A stretch of 64,000 bases of DNA from Pelodera strongyloides (lineage: Eukaryota > Nematoda > Chromadorea > Rhabditida > Rhabditidae). Positions 21,284 through 30,850 of this stretch are shown in pieces (the stretch's first letter is position 1; each line of letters opens with the position of its first letter). The stretch lies in assembly GCA_036852015.1 (NCBI GenBank), contig JAANDG010000416.1:62001-126000 (forward strand), in the 5' to 3' direction. Made by a program: the position numbers and the translations under genes. The notes below the pieces were generated by a model, which made no database searches, was not told the origin of the DNA, and saw nothing but the letters and a program-made list of their open reading frames with translations.

Positions 21284-22338
21284 AGACCCCACTTCCTTCG
21301 TTTGCATCCAATATACATCGACGTCTATTGTCATGTATTATGACAGCCTCGTTGACGACGTCACTCCCATCTTAGATTAGGCGAGATTGCGTGCGTCTCT
21401 CGTGCAGCTTTCCCTGTCTGAATCTCTTTATAAATCATTGAATTTCTTTCTCTGTCGACCCGTAGTCTCTACGGAGAACAATTTTGCGAGAATGGAATCT
21501 TGGACGTGTAATTTTGATACATTATTCACCGGGAATAACGAGAAGTTTTATTGCTCACAATAAAAACATCCTCAATGATTTCGCTCTCTTTCTTTCTATC
21601 TATTTTTCTCCACCATACAATCATTCCTCTCTCTCTCTCGGTCCTATAATAGAAATAAATATTTCCCTATATGTATTTCCGACGTATAGATGAGCAGAGC
21701 CGATGCGACTCGGTTTGCTCAAAATTCAGTGGATGTTTTAGCACTGCCAAAAGTGCCCAAAAATCATGGAAATCAGGGAATTTAAAAGAAAAAAAAAACA
21801 GAACTATTCTTCTGGAACTCTTTTTCTGCATCTACTTCCCGGCGGTGGGAGTTTCCCAGGGACCCTTGCCGGGAACCATCTGGCCAAGGTGCCCGGCTCA
21901 GTGATTTTTGCCTGGGAAATTGAGATTTTGGAATGAAATTCGATCCATCATTATTCGTTTTTCGCATCTCATGCAGATATGTATAAATTCGACGAACGTT
22001 TCTGGGATATCCGTTTCTCTCTCGTCTATTCAGGAATGTTCAATGATCAGACTACGTAGATTATGTTACCGTAGACTACAGTACCTTAGACTACACTACT
22101 GTGGACTACACGACCAGGAGAATTGACTATGAGAATTGACAATTGACTCGCCTCTGTTAGCTGACTTGACACTTTCAATAATGGAATTCAAATACCTCAA
22201 AATCCCAACTAACCAAAATCTAGGCTTCCTAATGTGCATTAAAAGATATATGGAGTGAACAGTGAAAAGTAGTTCATTTACTTAACTACCGCCATTTTCT
22301 TCAATGATAACCACTGCATCCCAGGTATTCCCAGCTAC
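19260..22338. other. Gene-free region with GCGC patches and TC microsatellites
   Basis: I find no gene. It contains a GCGC-rich patch at about 20395-20510 (GCGCACCACTGGC motif, shared with 38361-38375), interrupted TC tracts at 20690-20755, and a long (TC)n at 21211-21280. The open frames over the TC tracts are low-complexity artefacts. Confidence 0.6.
21211..21280 (+). repeat. (TC)n microsatellite
   Basis: Nearly uninterrupted TC dinucleotides, with short CC interruptions. Similar tracts occur at 25311-25385, 31536-31620, 31968-32030 and 60671-60712. Confidence 0.95.
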
Positions 22339-22764
22339 ATGTACCCAAATACACTTGTCCTAGAAAAGGCTAATTCAAATAATCAAGAAGTACCATTTCT
22401 AGATCTGATCCTCAAAAGATCAAATGACAGATGGAACATAACCCTTTATAACAAAACCGATGATTATTTTTTTGAGGTTAACCGGTTTCCTATTTATGAC
22501 ACTCACATTAGCCCCACTATCAAACTGAATTGCATTTTAGGAGTCCTCAGAATTCATAGATGTGCATCTGAACTTTCACAGTTCAAACCTAAAGTTAAGG
22601 AATTCATTAATAAACTTCTCAGTAATGGATACCCATTTAATATTATTATCAGTTTCATACATAAATCAATCACTCGCTATCCCATTATCTCATATAAGTA
22701 TAATTCAAACCCTAACATATTGCGCAAATGGATTGGGTCACTCAATTTGCCTTTAGCATTATAG
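22339..22764 (+). pseudogene. Reverse-transcriptase C-terminal fragment of a retroelement
   Basis: A 141-codon open frame with the block EVPFLDLILKRSNDRWNI, then YNKTDDYFFEVNRFP, KLNCILGVLRIHRCASE and LLSNGYPFN. This order is typical of the region after the catalytic core in some Penelope-like and related reverse transcriptases, where an FLDL motif follows the palm. The catalytic core itself is not readable upstream. Downstream, 22896-22955 carries a structured 3' motif similar to that of the Penelope-like element at 59496. Assignment beyond a reverse-transcriptase fragment is inference. Confidence 0.6.
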
Positions 22765-22895
22765 CCTATACAGGACTCACATCAGTCACACTACAAAGTA
22801 CAGATTATTATCCACACTGAAAAGTACACTCTACATTCTTTTTTTCTTTTCATATTTCCACTTATTCTTAAATTATATTCCACCGAGGCATCGTA

Positions 22896-22955
22896 CTGAA
22901 GAGGACCCCCACCCCGGTGGCATAAATCCTCGTCTATGACTTAGGGGTCGAAACG
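22896..22955 (+). other. Hammerhead-core-like 3' motif (CTGAAGA ... GAAAC)
   Basis: CTGAAGA at 22896-22902 is followed by a hairpin pairing GACCCC (22904-22909) with GGGGTC (22944-22949), then GAAAC at 22950-22954. The hammerhead ribozyme core is CUGANGA, stem II, GAAA. One extra G sits between CTGAAGA and the stem, so catalysis is doubtful. It follows the reverse-transcriptase fragment. Confidence 0.4.
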
Positions 22956-23716
22956 AGGTACCCTACTATCTTCCCTTATACCATTCCATTATAACTTTTT
23001 GTTCAGTTTTCCTATTATTATTCTATATATATATATATATTGTATTATAATTATTATTACTTATAATTATATTTTTTTTCTATGACACCTGATTAGTGCC
23101 TGTTACTGACTGGGTACTTGTGGCAATTTTCTTCGTCCTTCAAAGTCGACTGGACTATTGCTTCAAACAGGGTCATAAATAATATTTGTTTGATGACGAC
23201 ACAAGCTCTCTCTCTCTCCGTCTCTGTCTCTCAACTCTGTTCAATCGTGTATTCTGTCATTCTGTGCGAAAAGTAAGTATGCAAGCAAAGATCAGCCAAG
23301 CGTAAGACATGAGCGGATGCGTCCTATGGAGTTTTCCAGAAGTTTTCCAGAATATTTTAGGGTTGGACATATATTTATTCTTGTTCATCGATATATATAT
23401 ATATATATCTTATTATATAAAAAAGAAAGATTTTTTTGTCACATTGTCGGCAACGAAATCCATAATACGTTTCAAGGGTTTGGTATAAGCATTTGAACTT
23501 TTCGCAACCCCAAAATAAGCAGCATGAATCTCAATAGCTTAGCTTAATTATAAGCAATACGTTTGAAACGTTCCACATGAGTATGTCCATTTTTGTGAGG
23601 CTTTGCAGTATCGCCTGTGCAGTATTTTAAAGTCGCCTCATGGCGGCGATAGCCGTTTGGTATTTATAAATGGGTGCTATTCTGGCTATGTATCCATGTT
23701 CGTCAAATGATTTGAA

Positions 23717-24046
23717 TTAAAGGGAATGTCAAGCCGGTTTTGCATGTTGGGCTCAAAAAAAAAAGCTTGCGTTTTGAAGGTAAGGAAAGTGAAAATAAAA
23801 ATAAACAAAAACTTTCACGTAAGAAGAAAAACAATTTCAACCCCTCCAAAAAAACTCCTTCAGTATGGGATTCGAGTCGTGTGGACAGAGCTAAGCCAAA
23901 TCGCTGTCCACGGGACGGTTTGAATTACCGGCTCGCCGCAACGACTCGTTTGCGTGCGTTGCGGCGGGTTTTGTTCACGTTTATGACAAAATCTCAAATA
24001 TTTTTTTCTGGCGCCATTTTTATGGGTTTACTGTAGTGGGCGCCTT
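23717..24046 (+). mobile_element. TTAA-flanked MITE, truncated copy
   Basis: It starts TTAA then AGGGAATGTCAAGCCGG and matches, in reverse orientation, the complete element at 29943-30337, including the AGCTTGCG and CTGTCCACG stretches. The match stops at GAGATTTACTTA near 24046, where a different repeat begins. It is non-coding. Confidence 0.75.
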
Positions 24047-24540
24047 TCGAGATTTACTTAGTTGGGTTCAAATCTAGGTAATTATTGTTAGACGGGAAAG
24101 GGAAAAAATACGGTATGTTTCTAAGGATGCACAATACTTTGAAGTTATAAATGGAGACTTTTCATTTAAGTATTTAATGTCGGTACTTGAGCAGCTTATT
24201 AAAATTACCAGAAGGGTTCTAACAATAAGTAAGAAGACAGAATTATTCGCGATAAATCGCCAAGCAATTGCGGTAAAAAAAAAAACGTGCTAAAAATTTT
24301 CAATCTGCCTCAATCTGACAAAGAAACTTTTCCACCTATGAAGACAAAAGTAGAAATACTTAGAAACCATTTTGGTGATGGTGCTGTTTAGCACCAAAAA
24401 GCTGTCTAGAAAGGGAAAAAAAGGTCAAAAAAGACAGTCGGTTTATAAAAAGTATGCCGGGAAACTGATCTCCAGGCATTACATGCAAATTAGTATGATT
24501 GGAATAAAAAAACCGATCCAAATTCGACCCCACGTATCAT
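24047..24540 (+). pseudogene. Decayed coding repeat, unidentified (copy 1)
   Basis: The plus strand reads as a lysine-rich protein (VINGDFSLKYLMSVLEQL, then TELFAINRQAIAV) for about 60 codons, then continues in other frames with in-frame stops. The first part is repeated on the minus strand at 30650-30850. Differences between copies are mostly single substitutions that keep the frame, so both look like decayed copies of a coding mobile element or gene family. I do not recognise it. Confidence 0.4.
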
Positions 24541-24571
24541 AAATACACAGGAATTCAGATGTCCATCATAC

Positions 24572-24860
24572 GTTTCAATAAGCGGCCGTTGTACTGCTTT
24601 AAAAAATCTAAAGTGTTCAACGTATATTCCAGATAATTTTTTGAGCGGTTCTGTCCTATTCTATATTGTACATGTTCTCTCCTATCTCGTAACTCCTATC
24701 GTCGAAACCTACCGAGGTTCTCAATAACATAATAAAACGATACTGCATCTTAGTTTCAACAAGCGGCCGTTATACTGTAAAGTGTTTTAAGCCGTTATAC
24801 TATAAAGTGTTCAAAGTGCAGTCCAGATAATTTTTGAACGGTTCTGTCCTACCCTATGTT
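24572..24860 (+). repeat. Imperfect tandem duplication
   Basis: Two blocks, about 24573-24665 and 24757-24860, share AAGCGGCCGTT, ACTGTAAAGTGTT-like, CCAGATAATTTTT and GGTTCTGTCCTA segments in the same order. No coding capacity. Confidence 0.6.
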
Positions 24861-25310
24861 GTCATGTTCGTTATCGCTTTTATTAATAATAAACACAAAA
24901 TTTCCCTAATCTGACTAAATCGTCCTAATATAGTCCACACGTCATTACACATCAACAATATTAAAAACGGGGAGATATTCAAGGATTAAGAAAATCCATG
25001 AAATCCATGAACACTGGATTTACTGCTTTGATTCATTTAACCCGTCCGATATAGAAAACAAAAACAATATGGTTAGTGTATCATACCTACATTATTTTGT
25101 GTATGTATGATGTTTATAATTTATTTCACTTTAGATTAGAAGATTCTTCGATTTATTTATAGGCTTTTCTTGTGCTTTTCTTACAGAACCGTAGTGGACC
25201 CATCTATTTCCTCTTGCATGAGCTTTTACACCCTTTTTCGATATGTCGTGCTATCATTTTGGAATCTTTTTGAGGTCTATTGCTCTCTATGCCCCCTCTT
25301 CTCTCTCTCC

Positions 25311-25326
25311 CCCCCCCTTCTTTCTT

Positions 25327-25379
<53 letters not shown>

Positions 25380-25388
25380 CCTCTCTCC
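25311..25388 (+). repeat. (TC)n microsatellite
   Basis: A C-run followed by TTTC and a long TC tract ending in CTCCC. The frames over it are low-complexity artefacts. Confidence 0.95.
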
Positions 25389-26218
25389 TCCCTGGATATG
25401 TTAGATTTGTTCAATTGTTAGCGCATTGTGTGTGTTGCCAATGTGAATTCTCGAAGAGGAAAGAGCGAGAAAGAGAGTCCATTATTCTTTTATTCACTAA
25501 ATCTGCTTCTTCTATGCTTTGCAAACTTGCCCACCAATCCTTCCCGGGAGTCTCCCGGTCCCTCCATACCCTCTCAGTTGCCCCAGGTTTCCCGCTTGCT
25601 CTTCATTAAGATTCATGGCGATGTCTTAAAGGTCCCTGCTTTTTTCGTTGTCCTAAATATGGCCATACGTTTATAAACCAGCTTATATTTCACCTTATTG
25701 GTTGTGCCCAAATGTCAAACCCAAATCCGGGAATTACAGCTCAAGCATTTGCATTGACCGGAAATTACCCGCACACCCAATATCTACGGATTCTGCAGCG
25801 TTTCGTGGTTCTTCTTAAGATTGTATATGTGAATAATACATAAAATAAAAATGTAAACAACTAGGTCAGTTTATTCAAATTTGCCCCTTTCCCGGCACCA
25901 AGTCTATGGGGTAACTTTCCCAACAGCTCCCAACTCGGTGCGGAAATATAATTTTAATACCTTTCCGTTAAATTTCTTCCATAAAGTTCTGAGTGAGTCG
26001 TCACTAAATTGAGGCCATGCCTTTTCGATAATCTCTGCGCATAAATCTTTGCGACGATTTAGAAGTGCTTTTTTGTGCATACTTTTTAACCACTTTTCTG
26101 TTCGTTTTGTAAAGGAAGCGTCTGCGACTTTTTGAAAAAGGTGCTAAGTAAAAAACCCCGATTTCGTGTTCGCCCCGTACCGTCGTTCCCCGGCCCCGAT
26201 CATTGTTCCCGGGCCCCG

Positions 26219-26352
26219 ATCGGGATCATGAGAAGTTTTGGGAATACGGTTTTGATCAAATGTGCCCATGGTAAGAGTTTTCGGTACCGTCGTGGAATTG
26301 TTCCCGGGATCGGGAATGAGAAGTTTTGGGAATAGGTTTTGATCAAATGTGC
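26219..26352 (+). repeat. Short tandem duplication
   Basis: The block GATCGGGATCATGAGAAG, with following GGAATACGGTTTTGATCAAA and ATGTGC, occurs at about 26216-26265 and again at about 26305-26352. The DNA between is rich in CCCGGG. Non-coding. Confidence 0.6.
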
Positions 26353-26595
26353 ACTACTAGGATGCTTCTGAATGATGTACTTCGTTACGTTACTGCTTTT
26401 TGCCTTTGTATGATGTACTTCATTACTGCTTTTCTATATTTCTATTGGATACCTTCTTGATACTCACGAAACCATATCAGCCCTTTTGAAATTTCGGACA
26501 ATTAAATCACCAACATCCGTGTTTTTCATGGGCACGACCATTAGGCAATTTTTTTGAAAGTTTGCTAAGCCTTCAGCATATGATTTTGGATCTCT

Positions 26596-27061
26596 TTAAA
26601 GGGACAGGCCCATCAAAATAAACATATATTTACGATTTCATGTTATGTTTTATTAGCAGCATTTATTACAATATATACACACTAATTTTTATCCACATTC
26701 ACCCCGGGGAACTTTTTTACGCCGAGCCCAACTCATAAGGGTACCGTATTTGCATCCATTTAGTCCTAATAATTCTTTTACTTCTCGTATGTTATAACAC
26801 CGTTACAAAATTACGCATGAGAGAGTATGCTCAATAAAGAGGTGCCAGAGAAAAAAACCGAGAGAGCAGACAACCAGAGCGGATAGACAACGAGAGGAAG
26901 GGCCAGGCAACTGTATACATTTGTGGATCCGCTCGGTGGAAAAAGTTCCCCGGGGTGAATGTCGATAAAATTTGGTTTGCATATATTGTAATAAACACTT
27001 TTAATAAAAATTAAGACGAAATCGTAAATATAGGTTTAATTTGATGGGCCTGTCCCTTTAA
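26596..27061. mobile_element. TTAA-flanked MITE with long inverted ends (piggyBac-like)
   Basis: TTAA at 26596-26599 and 27058-27061 flank inverted ends beginning AGGGACAGGCCCATCAAA. The inverted repeat continues imperfectly for over 100 bp to a central CACCCCGGGGAAC block. No transposase is present. A TTAA target site and a 5' run ending in GGG fit non-autonomous piggyBac-type elements (inference). It lies inside a decayed coding sequence. Confidence 0.8.
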
Positions 27062-27930
27062 CCCCAGAAAAATGCCCATTTGTGCACTTTTTCATTCAAA
27101 TCTTTGGGAAAAGTTTCCAGAAGGTTATTCATAATTGCCTTTGTGCGGAAGTTTTTTCCTCTTTTAGCTATTGTGTGCTTTGTTCTTCACTTGTATTCAG
27201 TCTTTGTTAAAACTTAGGCTACAAAATGACCCCGGTCTTTTTAGACCTTTTTCCAGAAGTTTGATCGTTTTACTTGAAATTTTTGCACTAGATAGGTACG
27301 TTTTTTTTTTGGATTTATTCGCACCGAATTTCTAAAGGTTGGTCTAGACCACGAATTCGTGTTGCAATACCTCAAACACAGATTACCGTAATGACCTAAT
27401 TATAAGTCCACTATAATGCATAAACGAAGGAAATGTGGCCATGCTTTTTTCTCTTTTTGAGATTCCAGCTACGCACCAGTGTTTCACACTAGTGTTGTGT
27501 AATTTTTTCGCTTGACATATGAAAATCCTATTCATTAAACTAAATTTAGGGGAAGAAGAGAGAGAGATAGAGATTTTGTCACTTCAGTTCTGCATCGCAT
27601 AGCACTCATGCATGGTTGCATGAGAACTTTTTTGTTTTATTATCGTAGACCGTAGATGCAAACAACGAATGCCGGTTCTTCCTTTGTAAGTTTTCAATCG
27701 AGAACCTAACGATTGTATACGGTAGTTCCTTTTCACATTACAACTTTGTTAGTCGGAAGACACCCGTGTTTACTTGACAAAGGTTGCACTTGAATCCACT
27801 TTTAGCTCGATTTATCAACTTTTGTGACAATGTTTGGTGTTAGTATATCGAAAGTGCTTCACATTAGTTATTACAACACGACCTTAGCTTTCCTGAAAAC
27901 ATGTCGAAAATAGTGACACTTCATAGTAAA

Positions 27931-28142
27931 TGGAGGAACCATTTGGTGACGGTTCCATTGTTTTTTTTCGTGGGCCAACCCACCTGGGTGACATTGTCGT
28001 GGACAAGTTTAATCGAAAACAGTGACAACTGGTTACCAAATGGTCACCAACGAGTCACCATGGTTTTTTTTCTGTTAAAACCATTTGGTGTGACTGGCCA
28101 GGGACTTTCTGCGGTTTCAGCAATTATTCCGTTTTCCTGTCC
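27931..28142 (+). repeat. Dispersed palindromic repeat, copy 1
   Basis: It begins with GGAACCATTTGGTGACGGTT and ends in TTCCGTTTTCCTGTCC, with internal ACCATTTGG and GGTCACC motifs. Related copies are at 56633-56848 (reverse) and 62231-62441 (direct). No coding capacity. Confidence 0.7.
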
Positions 28143-29184
28143 ATCTACATCTACAGTTCACGCTGTCTGCTGGTTTTAAAAAAAATTCCGAAAGAAGTCA
28201 ACAACTAAAATTCTTCGGTAATAATGTATTATGCTTTACACTCCCCTGAATTCTACACAGCCCATTTTATTATTGCCTAATTACATAATTAATTTGTAGG
28301 AGATATCGTACCTAATCCTAATCTTTATTAATCTGCATTTGTAGTTTTTTTCCAACTTGTATGCTTGCTCCATCCAATGCATTATGTTCTTCTTGCACGT
28401 ATTGATGATTACCCATGGATAACGGGTCATAAACTAAGGCCTAAAAGTACGCAATAAATCCACTAGGTGCTCACCACGAGTGGCCATTTTTGAGATTGCA
28501 TTCGGTCTACGAAGAAGTCTGACTTAGGGGTTTGGGAACTACTTTAAAGGGTCGTTCCACCATTAATGCCTGCAGAAAACAACAGGTTTTTGGACATATG
28601 GAAGGATTCCATTAACTTGTGCCTCGAAATCAAAAACGATCACTCCCCCTGTTCTCTCTCGCTCTCGTTATCGAGGTTGGCAAACATTTTGAAGGCGGCG
28701 TGTGCGCCAAAAGATCGCCAAAAGCGCGCCATTTTGCGCGGCAACTGCGCGAAGTTTTGCTTTCTCTCCCTCCCTCTCTCCCTCTCTTTACTTCGTTTTT
28801 ATTTTAACTTACATCGTTCTTCAACTTCAAACCTCCGAATCTCGAGGGAGTCTAACAATACCTTACTATCAATCCGTATTCCATTAGCATGTTTTTGTTT
28901 GTTTTTCTTTTTTATTTGTACTCAGCAAATAAAATGTTAAAGTGATTTGTGAAATTTCATTGTCTAGACGTGCTACAATTAGCCTAGCTGCATAGATTTT
29001 GTGAGTCGATTTTCGTTGTTTATTTTAAAAGGACAAAAAGCTCGGTAGTGATTTGCTTACAATCCATAAGCATTACATTTGATGTTGAGTTATTATATGC
29101 TTAGGCTCTAATCCCCTGAGAAGCTAAATAACGCACTTGAGCCTATGTTTAACTTTTACGTTCTTGCTTCTACATATTATTTTC
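28143..29184. other. Gene-free stretch
   Basis: No gene is seen. A GCGC-rich patch at about 28690-28760 (GCGCCAAAAG..., TGCGCGG) and a short CTCC-rich tract around 28760-28795 are the only distinctive features. A lone TTAAAGGGTCGTTCC at 28543 may be one end of another TTAA element. Confidence 0.5.
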
Positions 29185-29355
29185 TTAAAGCAGTATTGCA
29201 CCTACTTTGCAAAATTTGTATATGATACGATATCCTACGTATCCTATGTAAATTTGGTGCTGGAAGCTTCGGTCGGGCACCAAAAATTTTTCATACGATA
29301 CATAAGAAATGCGTACCATATGCAAATTTCCAAAGTAGATACAATACTGCTTTAA
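29185..29355. mobile_element. Small TTAA-flanked palindromic element, second family
   Basis: TTAA at 29185-29188 and 29352-29355 flank inverted ends beginning AGCAGTATTG. The arms share ACTTTG, AAATTTG and TATGATACG-type segments. It is 171 bp and non-coding. A related end (TGCTGCTTTAA) occurs near 29705-29715. Confidence 0.65.
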
Positions 29356-29942
29356 CTCTTTTGTTTATTTTGTATCTCACACCAGCATTTGCAAACTTTG
29401 AAAGTTTTGCATTGTTTGAGTTCATTCGTTTTTTCTGTGTTGACCTGACTTCCTCCTAGAATATATATACAATGAATTGCGTGGCATAATAAGACAATAT
29501 GTGAATATTTATATCGACGGATGTGTATGGAACTAAAGCGAAAGAAAGTCCGGTTTTTGAAACGTACCGTGAACAACTGCATTATTAAGCATTTATATAA
29601 AGTGGGCTCGAATTGTGGTCGATGATTTATTCTAATCTTACTAATTTGCATATGATGCATAGGAACGCACTTATTTAAAATCCGTTTCAAAAACCGGGTT
29701 TTATGCTGCTTTAATCCTAAGAAAGCATTTCCTTCTCACCCACACACCGGAAACGTCTATGACTTTGAACGAATTTGGAATTATTTATGGTTTACTCACA
29801 GTGGAACCTTGGTTTTAACGAAAGTTGTTGTCTCCTTGGAGCTTTGTCTAGTCGTATGCCTAGACTATATGCCTTATTAGAACTTTGCTTGAGATGCAGA
29901 CCAAAGCTAAGGTTATACTTGGATTATAGTTATGGGCATTTT

Positions 29943-30337
29943 TTAAAGGGCATGTCAAGGGGGATTCTGCGCAGAAAGGCATCTCCTGGCGCAGATTAAG
30001 TAAATCTCGAACGGCGCACAGTACAGTATACCCATAAAATGGCCGCAGATTAAAATATTTCAAATTTTGTCATAAACGTGAACAAAACCCGCCGCAACGC
30101 ACGCAAACGGGTGCGTTGCGGCGAGCCGGTAATTCAAACCGTCCCGTGGACAGCGTTTTGGCTCAGCTCTGTCCACACGACTCGAATCCCATACTGAAGG
30201 AGTTTTTTGAGGGGTTTGAAATTGTTTTTCTTCTTACATGAAAGTTTTTGTTTATTTTTATTTTCACTTTCCTTACCTTCAAAACGCAAGCTTTTCTTTG
30301 AGCCCAACATGCAAAACCGGCTTGACAGTCCCTTTAA
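29943..30337 (-). mobile_element. Complete TTAA-flanked MITE (reverse copy of 23717)
   Basis: TTAA at 29943-29946 and 30334-30337 flank ends AGGGCATGTCAAGG and, reversed, AGGGACTGTCAAGCCGG. The element is 395 bp and non-coding, with an internal GTGCGTTGCGGCGAG block. It supplies the full-length form of the truncated copy at 23717. Confidence 0.8.
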
Positions 30338-30649
30338 CATATATGAGTAAACCATAAGTAATTCCAATCCTCCAACTTCATAGGACACTAGAGTGTTCTT
30401 GTTTCGCCCAAGTTTGTGGGCTTTAGTTTTGGAGGGAAGTTTGACTTGTTGATGTACGATGTTGAATAATACATGGAATTTCTCTGAGTTGACAACTTGC
30501 TATGAGAGCAAAAGTCCCGGGAATGCCCATTCTTCTAGAAAATAAGAAACTCCCCCCCCCCAGGATCGCCTACTAGTCACAGCAAGGTTCTCCCATTAAA
30601 TTCATTTTTGTTTGATTTTTGGCCATGTTTTTTTTGCGCGGACTTACCG

Positions 30650-30850
30650 CAATTGCTTGGCGATTTATCGCGAATAATTCTGTCTCCTTACTTATTGTTA
30701 GAACCCTTCTGGTAATTTTAATAAGCTGCTTAAGTACCGACACTAAATACTTTAATGAAAAGTCTCCATTTATAACTTCAAAGTGTTGTGCATCCTTAGA
30801 AACATACCGTATTTTTTCCCTTTCTCGTCTAACAATAAGCACCTAGATTT
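30650..30850 (-). pseudogene. Decayed coding repeat, copy 2
   Basis: The reverse copy of the segment at about 24090-24290. It reads VINGDFSLKYLVSVLKQLIK and KETELFAINRQAIAV in one frame, followed by unrelated sequence. The flanking TAGATTTGAACCCAACT is also shared with copy 1, so the duplicated unit extends slightly beyond the reading frame. Confidence 0.45.

Larger units (their letters stand above)
25890..27215 (-). pseudogene. Decayed unidentified coding sequence split by a MITE
   Basis: On the minus strand, three stretches read as non-repetitive protein: about 27205-27062 (TIAKRGKNFRTKAIMNNLLE...), 26591-26470 (SYAEGLANFQKNCLMVVPMK...) and 26145-25905 (WLKSMHKKALLNRRKDLCAE ... KFNGKVLKLYFRTELG, stop). 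The TTAA-flanked element at 26596-27061 separates the first two. Stops and frame changes lie between the blocks and I see no clean exon structure. It may be a dead transposase or host gene; no family is recognised. Confidence 0.35.

Noticed and set aside
21096..21380. Several 70-codon frames
   Set aside because: All are translations of the TC microsatellite.
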